From Planctomycetota bacterium (GTDB lineage Bacteria > Planctomycetota > UBA8742 > UBA2392), in contig JAGQRH010000001.1 of assembly GCA_020425605.1 (NCBI GenBank), forward strand, positions 156,650-220,649: a stretch of 64,000 nt of DNA. Direction: 5' to 3'. The notes under the pieces are model-generated. The model did not search any database, was not told where the DNA came from, and was given only the letters and a program-made list of their open reading frames with translations. A program made the translations under genes and the position numbers. This document shows, in pieces, positions 31,915 to 40,113 of the stretch (the first letter of the stretch is position 1; the number at the start of each line of letters is the position of its first letter).

Positions 31915-34900
31915 CTAGGCAGAGTCCGCGGCCGCCGAAGCATCGCCTTCGTCGGACTTGCCTTCCGTGTCCGTCTGTGTCTCGCGCTTTTCATTGATGG
32001 CGGGCTTGTCCACCGCCTCGCGTGAGACTCGCAGCGGCTGCTCGAAATTGCGGACGTGCAGCACGCGTTGCGGGAAGGCGATCTCGATGTGCTTGTGGTG
32101 AAACGCCTCATCGATGGCCTTGTTGACCTCATGGCGCACGAAGCGGAAGTTCTCGATGCCGGATACGAAGCAGCGAAGTTCGAAATCCAGGGTGCTGTCA
32201 CCGAAACTCTGGAACATCACGTTCGGCGCAGGTTTGCTCAAGACCTTCGGCTGTTCGCGCGCGACCCGCAGGAGTGTCTCTTCGACCAACTTGACGTCTG
32301 AGCCATAGGCGACGCCGACCTTCAGAACCAGGCGCAGGTTCTCTGACGACAGGCTCCAGTTCACGATCTCTGTCGTGATGAAGGCCTTGTTTGGTACGAC
32401 CAGCTCTTTGCTGTCCCAGTCCTCTACCGTGGTCGCGCGCATGTTAATGCGAGTGACACGGCCGGTGATTCCGTTGACTGTAACCGTGTCGCCAACGCGG
32501 ATTGGCCGCTCAATCAGCAGGATCAGGCCGCTGACAAAGTTCGCAAAGATCTCCTGCAGGCCGAAGCCCAGGCCGACAGAGAAGCCGGCAATCAGCCATT
32601 GCACCTGCGACCAGCCGATTCCGATCATATTGAAGACGATCACCGCACCGACGGCCGCGAACACGTAGCGCGAGATCGACTTGAATGCGTAACGAATGCC
32701 GGGCGAGAGCTTCAGGCGCTGAAGGATGGTCGTCTCGAGAAAGCCCGGCACGGTGCGCGTGATGACTACGGTCAGTGCAGCAAACGCCACGGCCAGCAAG
32801 ACTCGGCCGAGGGTTACGGGCACGACACTGGCGACGACGTTTCCTTCCGCGTCGGTTTGATCGACCGTGTGGCGCCAGAGCTCAATCTCGTCTAGGAAAC
32901 CGAGTGCGGGCAGAACATCCAGCCACACGAACAGCACGCCAACGCCGAACAGCGCAAACGCGACACTGTGCCGCAGGCTGCGCGTTTGTTCGCGAACGAC
33001 CTTGAGGTCGAGATCGTCTACTTCTTCTGTAGCAGCCGACTTGTCTGCTTTCCGCCGGAGCTTCCGTTTTCGGACGGTTCTCGCGATCCGCTGCTCAGAC
33101 AAGTCGAACCAGCGCCTGCTGAGTTCATTGAACAGCACGATCCCGACGAGCAGCATGCCCGTCTCTGCGTAGCGCACGATCAGCTGGCCGGACGTGTAGG
33201 TATAGCCGACGACAGACAGCGCGCCGATCACAAGCGGCACCAGCAGCGCCAGCAGGTAAATCGGCACCTTCGCCCGAACGGCGAGGGACGGCTTCTTTCC
33301 CTCTGCTTCTTCGTCGTCAGGGGGAGCGAACAACGGGCCGTTGGGACGCAGCATCAGGTGGGTGAAAGCGATGGCGGACACCACGCCGCCCAGCAGCACG
33401 ATGCGCCCCAGTGTGTTGGCGCGTGATTCGTCCATGGATGTCGAGACCATTCCGAACACAAAGGCGGATGAAACCACGATCGGCATGAACCACGTGAGGT
33501 GGCGGCGGATGGGAACGCGGATCCGGTCGGGCCAGTCGAAGTGACTCTGGGCCAAAGCGTCAGAGCGCGTTGCATGGCGCGCGAAAGAGAGTGCCAGTGC
33601 CGGGACGGCGGACAGAAGCAGGCCGGCAACGAGCGCATCGCCGAATGCATCCACGCTGTGCGCTTGGCTGATGCGCCAACTGAGCATCCAGAGCACGGTC
33701 GGAAACGGCGTTGAGGCAACGAGCGTCCAGGCGAAGCAGCGAAGGGTCAGCAGGAACGGCGCCGACTTGTTCTTTGCCACCACTTCCGATGTCTTGCGAA
33801 TCCGCACGCGAGCAAGCGGCTGCAGCCCGAGCACAACCAGCAGGATCAGCAGGCTGGCCACGGCGCTGAACGGGCTGTCCGCAATGTCCGTGCTGACGTC
33901 GCCGGCCAGTGCGGACCATTCCCGCGGCGACAGGAGCCAGGCCAGGGCACGTCCAGCCGGCTCCAGGTCGGTCGGGCGGATGTAGCCGGTGCTGCGAATC
34001 CATAGAACGCGCTGGTCGATGTAGTCGCGGTATTCGATGACGCGGTCAACGAGTTGGCGTTCCGTGCTGTCGAGGTTGACCAACACGGTGGTGTATCGAT
34101 CGTAGTCGCCCCTTAGCGCCTCGAGGTATGTTCGCTGGGATTCCAGCTGCGCCCGAAGCGATGCCTCAATCGAAGCGCGATCCGGGAAGTCCGCAGGAAC
34201 CTCGTTCATTCGGACGGCCACCGCCGCATCGAGGTCCTGCACCGCACGCAAGCGGTCGTCTACATCGAGGAACTCGAGCTGGATCGTGGAGAGCGTCTCT
34301 TCGCGCTCCGAGATGCGATCCTCGTATTGGCTTACTTGCGGCAGTGTGCCGCGTTTTCGGCGCAGCAGCAGGCCTACCGCATCGGTCATGCCGACCTTCT
34401 TGATGCGCTCTTCGACGCCTTCGAAGTCGTTGGTGACCTCTTTCAGAAGCTGTTCGGCCTGTGCGAGGTCTGTGGATGCCTGTGCGATCAGGGCCGGCAG
34501 CCCGTCTTCACCGGTCCGTCGTTTCGCGAGCTCGGCATTCGCCTCCGCCACGGCGGCGACGACCGGGTGCATCTGTGCAGCTTTGCGCCGATCCGCCTCC
34601 GCTTTCGCGGCTTGCTTGTCGGCATCGCGTGACCGGGCGTCCTCCAGTACTTTCCGCAGGCGAGTGACCAGGTCGTTGGCGAGTCGCAGCGAGCGGTCCG
34701 CCAGTTCGATCCGCAGCAGAATCAGGTCCGAGCGCTGGATGTAGCTGTTCAGCTCGGCCTCGTAGCTGGCCAGCTCGGCGGCCTGGTTGGCACGCCGGCT
34801 GGCAGTGCCCAGCTCGATCGCGTTCTTCAGTTCCGGTGGGTCGTCTTCCGCGACGGCCAGCGATTCGTTCTCAATGGGGGAAGTGCTGCGCTGGCGCGCC

Positions 34901-35391
34901 TGGGCAATCTTGTCAGGCAGCTCTTTGCGGGCAGTGTCGCGTTTGGCCTGCTCGGCCTTCAGGTCTGAAAGGAGTGTGCTGGCTGCCAGCTGCTCGGCCG
35001 TGGCTGCGTCAAATGCTGCCTGCGCCTCTTCGAGCGTCGGTGATTCGCCCAGAGTCGTCGGCAATTCTGCGGGCAGGGAATCGATCTGGGACCGGACGGT
35101 GGTCAGCAGGTCCGGGGCGGAAGCCGCGGCAGTTTCGAACGTCTTTTTCCTGGTCCGCCACTCGTTGCGCGCCGAGATGTCGACAATCGCGCCGTCATAG
35201 ACCTTTGCCAGCTGTGCCCGCACCTCTTCCGACAGTGCCTCATTGGACGCGGCCTGGGCCTGGAGCTGTCTCAGCTGGTCGAGCGTGATTTCGTCGGGAT
35301 TGGGCTGCGCCTGGACACTTGCGAACATTAACAGCATGCCCACCACGACAATGGTGGCGCGTGCGGCCAGATTCGAGATCGTCTTGGGCAT
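31915..35391 (-). CDS. Giant MscS/MscK-type mechanosensitive channel
   Basis: A 1158 aa protein. Signal peptide about 1-28 (ATIVVVGMLLMFASVQA), then a periplasmic coiled-coil domain of about 450 residues, as in MscK/KefA and YjeP. About 10 membrane spans follow from residue 500 to 940. The MscS core lies at about 945-1110: pore helix and beta domain with FSVGLGFGLQEIFANFVSGL, LLIERPIRVGDTVTVNGITG, RATTVEDWDSKELVVPNKAF. An acidic/Ala tail ends the chain. The length and architecture match the KefA class, which opens under membrane tension and releases osmolytes. The interspan loop near 800 (RKRKLRRKADKS) is strongly basic. It is divergent from the MshEN gene at 35503. Confidence 0.93.
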   Translation of the reverse strand: MPKTISNLAARATIVVVGMLLMFASVQAQPNPDEITLDQLRQLQAQAASNEALSEEVRAQLAKVYDGAIVDISARNEWRTRKKTFETAAASAPDLLTTVRSQIDSLPAELPTTLGESPTLEEAQAAFDAATAEQLAASTLLSDLKAEQAKRDTARKELPDKIAQARQRSTSPIENESLAVAEDDPPELKNAIELGTASRRANQAAELASYEAELNSYIQRSDLILLRIELADRSLRLANDLVTRLRKVLEDARSRDADKQAAKAEADRRKAAQMHPVVAAVAEANAELAKRRTGEDGLPALIAQASTDLAQAEQLLKEVTNDFEGVEERIKKVGMTDAVGLLLRRKRGTLPQVSQYEDRISEREETLSTIQLEFLDVDDRLRAVQDLDAAVAVRMNEVPADFPDRASIEASLRAQLESQRTYLEALRGDYDRYTTVLVNLDSTERQLVDRVIEYRDYIDQRVLWIRSTGYIRPTDLEPAGRALAWLLSPREWSALAGDVSTDIADSPFSAVASLLILLVVLGLQPLARVRIRKTSEVVAKNKSAPFLLTLRCFAWTLVASTPFPTVLWMLSWRISQAHSVDAFGDALVAGLLLSAVPALALSFARHATRSDALAQSHFDWPDRIRVPIRRHLTWFMPIVVSSAFVFGMVSTSMDESRANTLGRIVLLGGVVSAIAFTHLMLRPNGPLFAPPDDEEAEGKKPSLAVRAKVPIYLLALLVPLVIGALSVVGYTYTSGQLIVRYAETGMLLVGIVLFNELSRRWFDLSEQRIARTVRKRKLRRKADKSAATEEVDDLDLKVVREQTRSLRHSVAFALFGVGVLFVWLDVLPALGFLDEIELWRHTVDQTDAEGNVVASVVPVTLGRVLLAVAFAALTVVITRTVPGFLETTILQRLKLSPGIRYAFKSISRYVFAAVGAVIVFNMIGIGWSQVQWLIAGFSVGLGFGLQEIFANFVSGLILLIERPIRVGDTVTVNGITGRVTRINMRATTVEDWDSKELVVPNKAFITTEIVNWSLSSENLRLVLKVGVAYGSDVKLVEETLLRVAREQPKVLSKPAPNVMFQSFGDSTLDFELRCFVSGIENFRFVRHEVNKAIDEAFHHKHIEIAFPQRVLHVRNFEQPLRVSREAVDKPAINEKRETQTDTEGKSDEGDASAAADSA

Positions 35392-35436
35392 GAGCAGGAC
35401 TAACGCGAAGACTCGCCTGCAACATTCCCGTGCAAC

Positions 35437-35450
35437 CTCGCATATGCGAG
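35437..35450. promoter_or_regulatory. Perfect 14-bp palindrome in a divergent promoter region
   Basis: CTCGCATATGCGAG, fully self-complementary, lies in the 111-base gap between the divergent channel and MshEN genes. It is a candidate operator that could serve both directions. Confidence 0.4.
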
Positions 35451-35502
35451 CTGGCTTTATCTACTGACACACGGTGCTATCATCCGGGCTTGCAGGGCTT
35501 GG

Positions 35503-36195
35503 ATGGAACGGACAATGGCCACCACAAAGGTTGAAGTTCTTTTCGGTAAAATCGCAGTCAGCTGCGGTTTCATCAACGAAGAGCAATTGGCCAAGGCCGT
35601 TGAAGCACAGGAAAAAGCACCCGACGGCGCCCACCTCGGCAAGATCATGGTCGACCTGGGCTTCCTCAGTGATGAGGAATTGATGACCGTGCTGGCCATC
35701 CAGCGCGAGAACCGCTCGCGCCTCGAGATGTCGCCGGCCGTGCGCAAGATGGGTATGACGCTCGGCCGCCTCGCGATCGAAAAGGGCTACTGCAACGAGC
35801 AGCAGGTTCACGACGCCATCCGCGAGCAGGCCAAGCTGGAACGGTTCAACCTGTTCTTCAGGCTGGGTGAAGTGCTGGTCAGCAAGCAATTCCTGACTGC
35901 CGAGCAGGTGCATGAGCTGCTGCAGACCCAGAATATCTCAATCCTTGGCTGCCCGGCCTGCTTCAGCAAGTTCAATGTGCTGAACTGGAAAGAGGGCATG
36001 AAGATCCCGTGCCCGAAGTGCGGCCACCCGGAGCTGGAGCGTCCGGTAACCATGCCGGCGCTGAAGGTCGATGGCAGTATCGACGAGGGCGACCGCAAGG
36101 TTGCGCTGAAGAAGGCGCAGCAGGAAGAGGCGGATGCAAACGTTCCCGACTCGTTGAAGGGTCTCGAGGACGATTTTACGCCTCCCAAGCGCTAG
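35503..36195 (+). CDS. MshEN-domain protein with C-terminal zinc ribbon
   Basis: A 230 aa cytosolic protein (ATG 35503; ATG 35515 is an alternative). Two copies of the GspE/MshE N-terminal type repeat are visible at about 8-75 (LFGKIAVSCGFINEEQLAKA, LGKIMVDLGFLSDEELMTVL) and 85-145 (LGRLAIEKGYCNEQQVHDAI, LGEVLVSKQFLTAEQVHELL). In MshE this module binds cyclic di-GMP. A zinc ribbon with CX2C-X16-CX2C (CPAC ... CPKC) lies at about 151-174, and a charged tail ends the protein. No ATPase domain is attached, so this is a free-standing regulator or adaptor. The next two genes encode pseudopilins, which fits a role in pilus/secretion control. Confidence 0.8.
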   Translation: MERTMATTKVEVLFGKIAVSCGFINEEQLAKAVEAQEKAPDGAHLGKIMVDLGFLSDEELMTVLAIQRENRSRLEMSPAVRKMGMTLGRLAIEKGYCNEQQVHDAIREQAKLERFNLFFRLGEVLVSKQFLTAEQVHELLQTQNISILGCPACFSKFNVLNWKEGMKIPCPKCGHPELERPVTMPALKVDGSIDEGDRKVALKKAQQEEADANVPDSLKGLEDDFTPPKR

Positions 36196-36248
36196 CGTGT
36201 AAGATTCTGTCACAATTCATCTTACGCACTTCTCCCCGGTGTTACTGA

Positions 36249-36269
36249 CACCCGGCTGAGCGCCGGGTG
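36249..36269 (+). promoter_or_regulatory. Leader hairpin before the first pseudopilin
   Basis: A perfect 8-bp stem CACCCGGC/GCCGGGTG with TGAGC loop (36249-36256 with 36262-36269), 54 bases after the MshEN stop. A second, smaller hairpin (ACCCAG/CTGGGT) lies near 36286-36304. They may end the upstream transcript or form a structured 5' leader. Confidence 0.5.
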
Positions 36270-36365
36270 CTTGACGGGCCCCGGACCCAGCAGGATACTG
36301 GGTGCGTCGGATACCCTCCAAATACAGGGATGGTTTCGTTTTTAACCCAAACAAGGGGAACTGAA

Positions 36366-37016
36366 TTGAAACGCAATAATCGTCGCGGATTTACGTTGGT
36401 TGAGCTGATGGTCGTTATCGGCATTCTGGGTCTGCTGGTCGGCATCCTTGCCGTCGCAGTGATCCCGAAGCTGACCGAAGCCAAGAACAAGCTTGAGGTC
36501 AAGCAGATGGGTGACCTTATGGCGGGCTTCCAGAACATCGCCGCCGACGATGCCAAAAAGAAGCGGCTGCGTGACAAGAACGTCAAGGATGCCAAGGGCG
36601 AGAAGTTCTACGAAGTGGCTTTCAAGCGCAAGCTGCTCGAAGACGGGCTGCTCAGCAAGATCGTCAGCCTGAACTCGACCACCGACACCAAGGCCGGCAA
36701 GGAATGGCTCGAGGACGAAAACGGCGAAATGCCGCAGAACAGCTGCAGCTACACGGCCCCTAAGGCCAGTGATCTGCTGACTGTAATGGGTCTCAAGGGC
36801 AAAGGCCGCAAGATCATCCTGACCTTCAACTCGCGCAACTGGCACAACTACAAGGACCAGGGCGTCATCGTGCAGTGGTCGGACGGCGACACTGCCACCT
36901 ACCTGATCAAGGACGACGCAGTCAGTGGCGACTACAGCCTCGACGGCGAAGCATGGGAGAACTCCCCGTCCGAGATCATCGGCGAGAAGGCACCCTTCGA
37001 CCGGACTTTCGAATAG
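36366..37016 (+). CDS. Type II secretion/type IV pilin-like pseudopilin 1
   Basis: Start assigned to TTG 36366 because AAGGGG precedes it and it gives the short leader MKRNNRRG that prepilins require; the frame extends 33 codons further upstream without support. The 216 aa precursor would be cleaved after Gly8 before FTLVELMVVIGILGLL, a textbook class III signal with Glu5. The head domain (about 45-216) contains LTFNSRNWHNYKDQGVIV and ends in EKAPFDRTFE, features shared with the next pseudopilin and not with GspG at large. It would be a fibre subunit handled by a prepilin peptidase encoded elsewhere. Confidence 0.88.
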   Translation: MKRNNRRGFTLVELMVVIGILGLLVGILAVAVIPKLTEAKNKLEVKQMGDLMAGFQNIAADDAKKKRLRDKNVKDAKGEKFYEVAFKRKLLEDGLLSKIVSLNSTTDTKAGKEWLEDENGEMPQNSCSYTAPKASDLLTVMGLKGKGRKIILTFNSRNWHNYKDQGVIVQWSDGDTATYLIKDDAVSGDYSLDGEAWENSPSEIIGEKAPFDRTFE

Positions 37017-37036
37017 CATCGTGATGCAGCCGAAAG

Positions 37037-37066
37037 ACAGCCCCGGGGATCATCCCGGGGCTGTTT
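37037..37066 (+). terminator. Intrinsic terminator after pseudopilin 1
   Basis: An 11-bp stem (37037-37047 with 37054-37064), loop GATCAT, followed by TTTGATTTG. Confidence 0.88.
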
Positions 37067-37462
37067 GATTTGACTCTGTGCCTTCCGGCAGCGACAATAC
37101 GGGGGTCGGATGTCTCCCCGCGCGCAATCTCCCGCCAGGGGTGCTTTGCCATGGAGTCCGACTGTAGACCTTCCAATCGCCTGACTTGCCTCGATTCTGT
37201 CCAACTGCGGCTGCCTTGCCCGGCCGCGATGACGCCACCATAGACCGTACCCAAAGCATGCTGTCCGCGCGCCCGCGCGGGCTGTTCGCGATTTCGCCGG
37301 CTGCCCGGTGAGATGGTTCCCTACTGGCCTGGCATAAACCAGAAGAACAATACAATTACGAGAAAAGACTATAGAAAACTTGACGATCCCGGGCTCACGG
37401 GTGATGCTTCGGTGTCGGGTCCTCGCCTTCTCTGGCGCGCCAACTTCTATTTCGGAGTCATC
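37067..37462. other. Intergenic region before pseudopilin 2
   Basis: 396 bases without a convincing gene. It contains a perfect palindrome GCCCGCGCGGGC (37271-37282) and, nearer the gene, an AT-rich stretch (about 37335-37382, ACAATACAATTACG, GACTATAGAAAAC) that probably holds the promoter. Since a terminator closes pseudopilin 1, pseudopilin 2 should have its own promoter here. Confidence 0.5.
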
Positions 37463-38098
37463 ATGCATTCTCGCGCACGCGCGGGTTTCACCCTTGTGGA
37501 GCTCATGGTTGTCATCGGGATCCTTGGCCTGCTGGTCACGGTTCTCGCGTTCAGCGTCACCCGGCATTTCACCAAGGCCCACGCCGACCTCGACAAGGTC
37601 AACATGAGCAAGCTGTACAGCAGTCTCCAGACACTTGCCAACGACGGCACCTTCACCAAACGGGCTAATGACAAGGCCAACCGCGACAAGAGCGGGCATG
37701 AGTTCTTTGAAGTTTGCTTCCGCCACAAGCTGATGGATGCCGACCAGCTTGATGAGATTGTCAGTCTCGGAGGCCCGAACTCGGCGGCCGACCGCGCCAC
37801 TCTTGGCGACAAGTTCGAGCTGGATGCGGCCAATTGCAGCTTCACTGCGCCGAAGATGGGCGAGTTCAAGCAGTTGCTGCAGGCCAAGGAACGCACCGTG
37901 CTGTTCGCGTTCAACAGCAGGAACTGGCACAACTACGACTCAATCGACTACGGGGTTCTCGTGGCCTGGTCCGACGGCCAGTTCGAATATCTGACCTCGG
38001 CCGATGCCGCCGAGAAGTACAACATCAGTGCTGAAGAATGGGCCGATCCAAGCCAGCTGTTCGGCAAGAAGAAGCCGTTCGACCACACCTACGAATAG
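37463..38098 (+). CDS. Type II secretion/type IV pilin-like pseudopilin 2
   Basis: ATG 37463 with GGAG upstream; 211 aa. The leader MHSRARAG precedes FTLVELMVVIGILGLLV, a complete prepilin signal. The head is paralogous to pseudopilin 1: FAFNSRNWHNYDSIDYGVLV, AWSDGQFEYL, and the ending KKPFDHTYE. The middle parts also align around a basic motif (DKANRDKSGHEFFEVCFRHKL versus DAKGEKFYEVAFKRKLL). The two proteins form a local family with a conserved C-terminal domain I do not recognise. It converges with the TPR gene, three bases away. Confidence 0.88.
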   Translation: MHSRARAGFTLVELMVVIGILGLLVTVLAFSVTRHFTKAHADLDKVNMSKLYSSLQTLANDGTFTKRANDKANRDKSGHEFFEVCFRHKLMDADQLDEIVSLGGPNSAADRATLGDKFELDAANCSFTAPKMGEFKQLLQAKERTVLFAFNSRNWHNYDSIDYGVLVAWSDGQFEYLTSADAAEKYNISAEEWADPSQLFGKKKPFDHTYE

Positions 38099-38101
38099 CC
38101 G

Positions 38102-38821
38102 CTAACTGAGTAGTTTGACGACGGCCGGGTGGTCCCTGATTTTCTGCAGGGGGCTGCCCGGCTCGTTCAATTCCAGCTCGAGCATGGTGGCGGCGCGTTC
38201 CGGGTGGTCGGCAAGCAGGCGCTCAAGCGTGCGTTCGACTTCCGCGTTGCGGCCCTCAATGCACTGGGCCTTAAGGAGCCAAAGCCCGGCATCCGGGAAA
38301 CCAGCCTGGAACGACTGGGTCAGTGGCTCAATAGCCAGTGCCGGGTCGCCGGACTGGTAACGGGCCACGCCGAGCAGAAGGTTTGCCTGAGGGTCGTTCG
38401 GCGACTTGGCCAGCAGCGTATCGAGCTCAACCAGCGCCGCGTCGAAATCGCCCTGGTGCACCAGCATGCTGGCGATGTTGCGGCGTATGTAGTCCAGCCT
38501 TGGGGCGACCCCGATTGCCTCAGTGAGCAGCTCCATTGCTTCTTTTTCGCGGCGTTCCGCCAGGTGCTCGTTGGCCAGACCGTTGAGCGCGTTGGCAAAG
38601 GCCGCATGTTCGCGCTCGTGCAGGGGCTGCTTAGCAATGCGCCGCCGCCAGATGTCTACCAGCGGCCCGAACGTGGCAAAATCGGAGAACGCCGCCGACA
38701 GCTCCAGCATGGTGTCTACATCACAGCCCTCGGCCAGCTTGCGTGCGAGGCGCACTGCGTGGGGGCCCTCACCTGCTTCCAGGTCGGCGCGGATCTGCTC
38801 CACTGTGGGTTGGTCGGTCAT
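38102..38821 (-). CDS. Tetratricopeptide-repeat protein
   Basis: A 239 aa soluble helical protein with TPR-type pairs: GPHAVRLARKLAEG near the start, AFANALNGLANEHLAERREKEAMELLTEAIGVAPRL in the middle (read as NGLANEHLAERREKEAMELL), FDAALVELDTLLAKSPNDPQ, ANLLLGVARYQSGDPALAIE. There is no signal peptide. It acts presumably as a scaffold for protein contacts. It lies 59 bases downstream of nifS on the same strand and may be carried on that transcript, but a functional link to iron-sulfur assembly is not shown. The C-terminal 30 residues leave the repeat pattern. Confidence 0.78.
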   Translation of the reverse strand: MTDQPTVEQIRADLEAGEGPHAVRLARKLAEGCDVDTMLELSAAFSDFATFGPLVDIWRRRIAKQPLHEREHAAFANALNGLANEHLAERREKEAMELLTEAIGVAPRLDYIRRNIASMLVHQGDFDAALVELDTLLAKSPNDPQANLLLGVARYQSGDPALAIEPLTQSFQAGFPDAGLWLLKAQCIEGRNAEVERTLERLLADHPERAATMLELELNEPGSPLQKIRDHPAVVKLLS

Positions 38822-38880
38822 TCGGACAGGCTACCAGTTTTGGTTTTCAGGCGGGAAGCGTTGCGTACTTTCGATACCGG

Positions 38881-40113
38881 CTAGGCGGTGGCGAAGTAGG
38901 ACTTATGCTTCTCAAGCGCTTCTGCGCTGAGTCCGTTTTCGCGCTGCTCAGCGTGGCCGAAGGGGCTCATCTCCCGCAGGCGCTTGACGATGGCAGCCGT
39001 CTGCTCCACGGCGGCGTCGACTTCTTCCGGCTCGGTGTAGCGGCTGACGCAGAAGCGCACGCTGCCGTGAATCGCGCTCAGCGGCACGTTCATAGCCATC
39101 AGCACGTGGCTTGGCTCCATGCTGCCGGACTTGCATGCGCTGCCCGCGCTGACGGCGATATTCGCGGCGTCCATCATCATCAGCAGTGCCTCGCCGTCGA
39201 TGTACTTGAAGCCGGCGTTGAGCGTGTTCGGCAGGCGGTCCTGCTGGTCGCCGTTGATGATCACGTCGTCGCAGGCTGATAGCAGCCCGGCCTGCAGGCG
39301 GTCACGCATCTTCTTCATCTGCTCAATGTGCTCTGGCATCTCGCGGTTGATCAGCGCTGCGGCTGCGCCCATGGCGACGATGCCCATCGCGTTTTCCGTT
39401 CCCGCGCGTCGGCCGTCTTCGTGGTGTCCGCCGCGAAGCAAGGGCAAGTACGGCGCCTTCTCGCGTACGAACAGCGCGCCGGCGCCTTTCAGCCCATGGA
39501 ACTTGTGGCCGGAGATCGTCAGGTAGTCGACCGCCGACTCGTCCGTCAGGTCGATCTTGAGCTTGCCCGCCGCCTGGACAGCGTCGACGTGGAACAGCGC
39601 ACCGAACTGCTTGGCAATGTCGCCGGCGGCGTTGATCGGGTTGATTACTCCGGTCTCGTTGTTTGCCCACATCAGGCTGACCAGCGCCGTGTCGCCGCTG
39701 ATTTCGTTCTTCAGCTCGTCGAGGTCGATGTGGCCCATGCGGTCGACGTTCAGCTCGGTAATGCGGTAGCCGGCCTCTTCGAGATAGCGGATCACTTCCA
39801 GCACGCTCGCGTGCTCGACGCCGGTCGTGATGATGTGCTTCCGATCCGGCATCCCGTCGAGAGCGGCGTAGATCGCGGTGTTGTTGCCCTCGGTCGCGCC
39901 GGAGTTGAAGACGACTTCGCCGGACTTGCAGTTCAAGAGCTTGGCGACGTTCTCGCGCGCAAGCTCAATCTGATGCCGTACCTTCTGGCCAAACGAGTGG
40001 CTGCTGCTGGGGTTGCCGTAGATGTCGCCGAACAGCGGCAACACGGCCTCAACCGCTTCCGGCGCAGGGAAGGTCGTAGAGTTGTTATCGAGATAGATCG
40101 GCCGGTCGGTCAT
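38881..40113 (-). CDS. nifS: Cysteine desulfurase (NifS/IscS family)
   Basis: Start at ATG 40113, which overlaps the nifU stop (TAATG), so translation is coupled; 410 aa. Motifs: YLDNNSTTFPAPEAVEAVL at the N-terminus, FNSGATEGNNTAI (about 70-82), TGVEHASVLEV, the PLP lysine in SGHKFHGLKGAG (about 202-213), GGHHEDGRRAGTEN, and the catalytic cysteine in SAGSACKSGSMEPSHVL (about 324-340). The enzyme takes sulfur from L-cysteine as an enzyme-bound persulfide. The ACKSGS form of the active-site loop belongs to the NifS/IscS group I. The partner is the atypical NifU encoded directly upstream. No nitrogenase genes are in the window, so a general Fe-S role is likely. Confidence 0.93.
   Translation of the reverse strand: MTDRPIYLDNNSTTFPAPEAVEAVLPLFGDIYGNPSSSHSFGQKVRHQIELARENVAKLLNCKSGEVVFNSGATEGNNTAIYAALDGMPDRKHIITTGVEHASVLEVIRYLEEAGYRITELNVDRMGHIDLDELKNEISGDTALVSLMWANNETGVINPINAAGDIAKQFGALFHVDAVQAAGKLKIDLTDESAVDYLTISGHKFHGLKGAGALFVREKAPYLPLLRGGHHEDGRRAGTENAMGIVAMGAAAALINREMPEHIEQMKKMRDRLQAGLLSACDDVIINGDQQDRLPNTLNAGFKYIDGEALLMMMDAANIAVSAGSACKSGSMEPSHVLMAMNVPLSAIHGSVRFCVSRYTEPEEVDAAVEQTAAIVKRLREMSPFGHAEQRENGLSAEALEKHKSYFATA

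Noticed and set aside
36196..36365. Possible riboswitch (GEMM-like) before pseudopilin 1
   Set aside because: The two hairpins lack the conserved c-di-GMP aptamer core; only a structured leader can be claimed.
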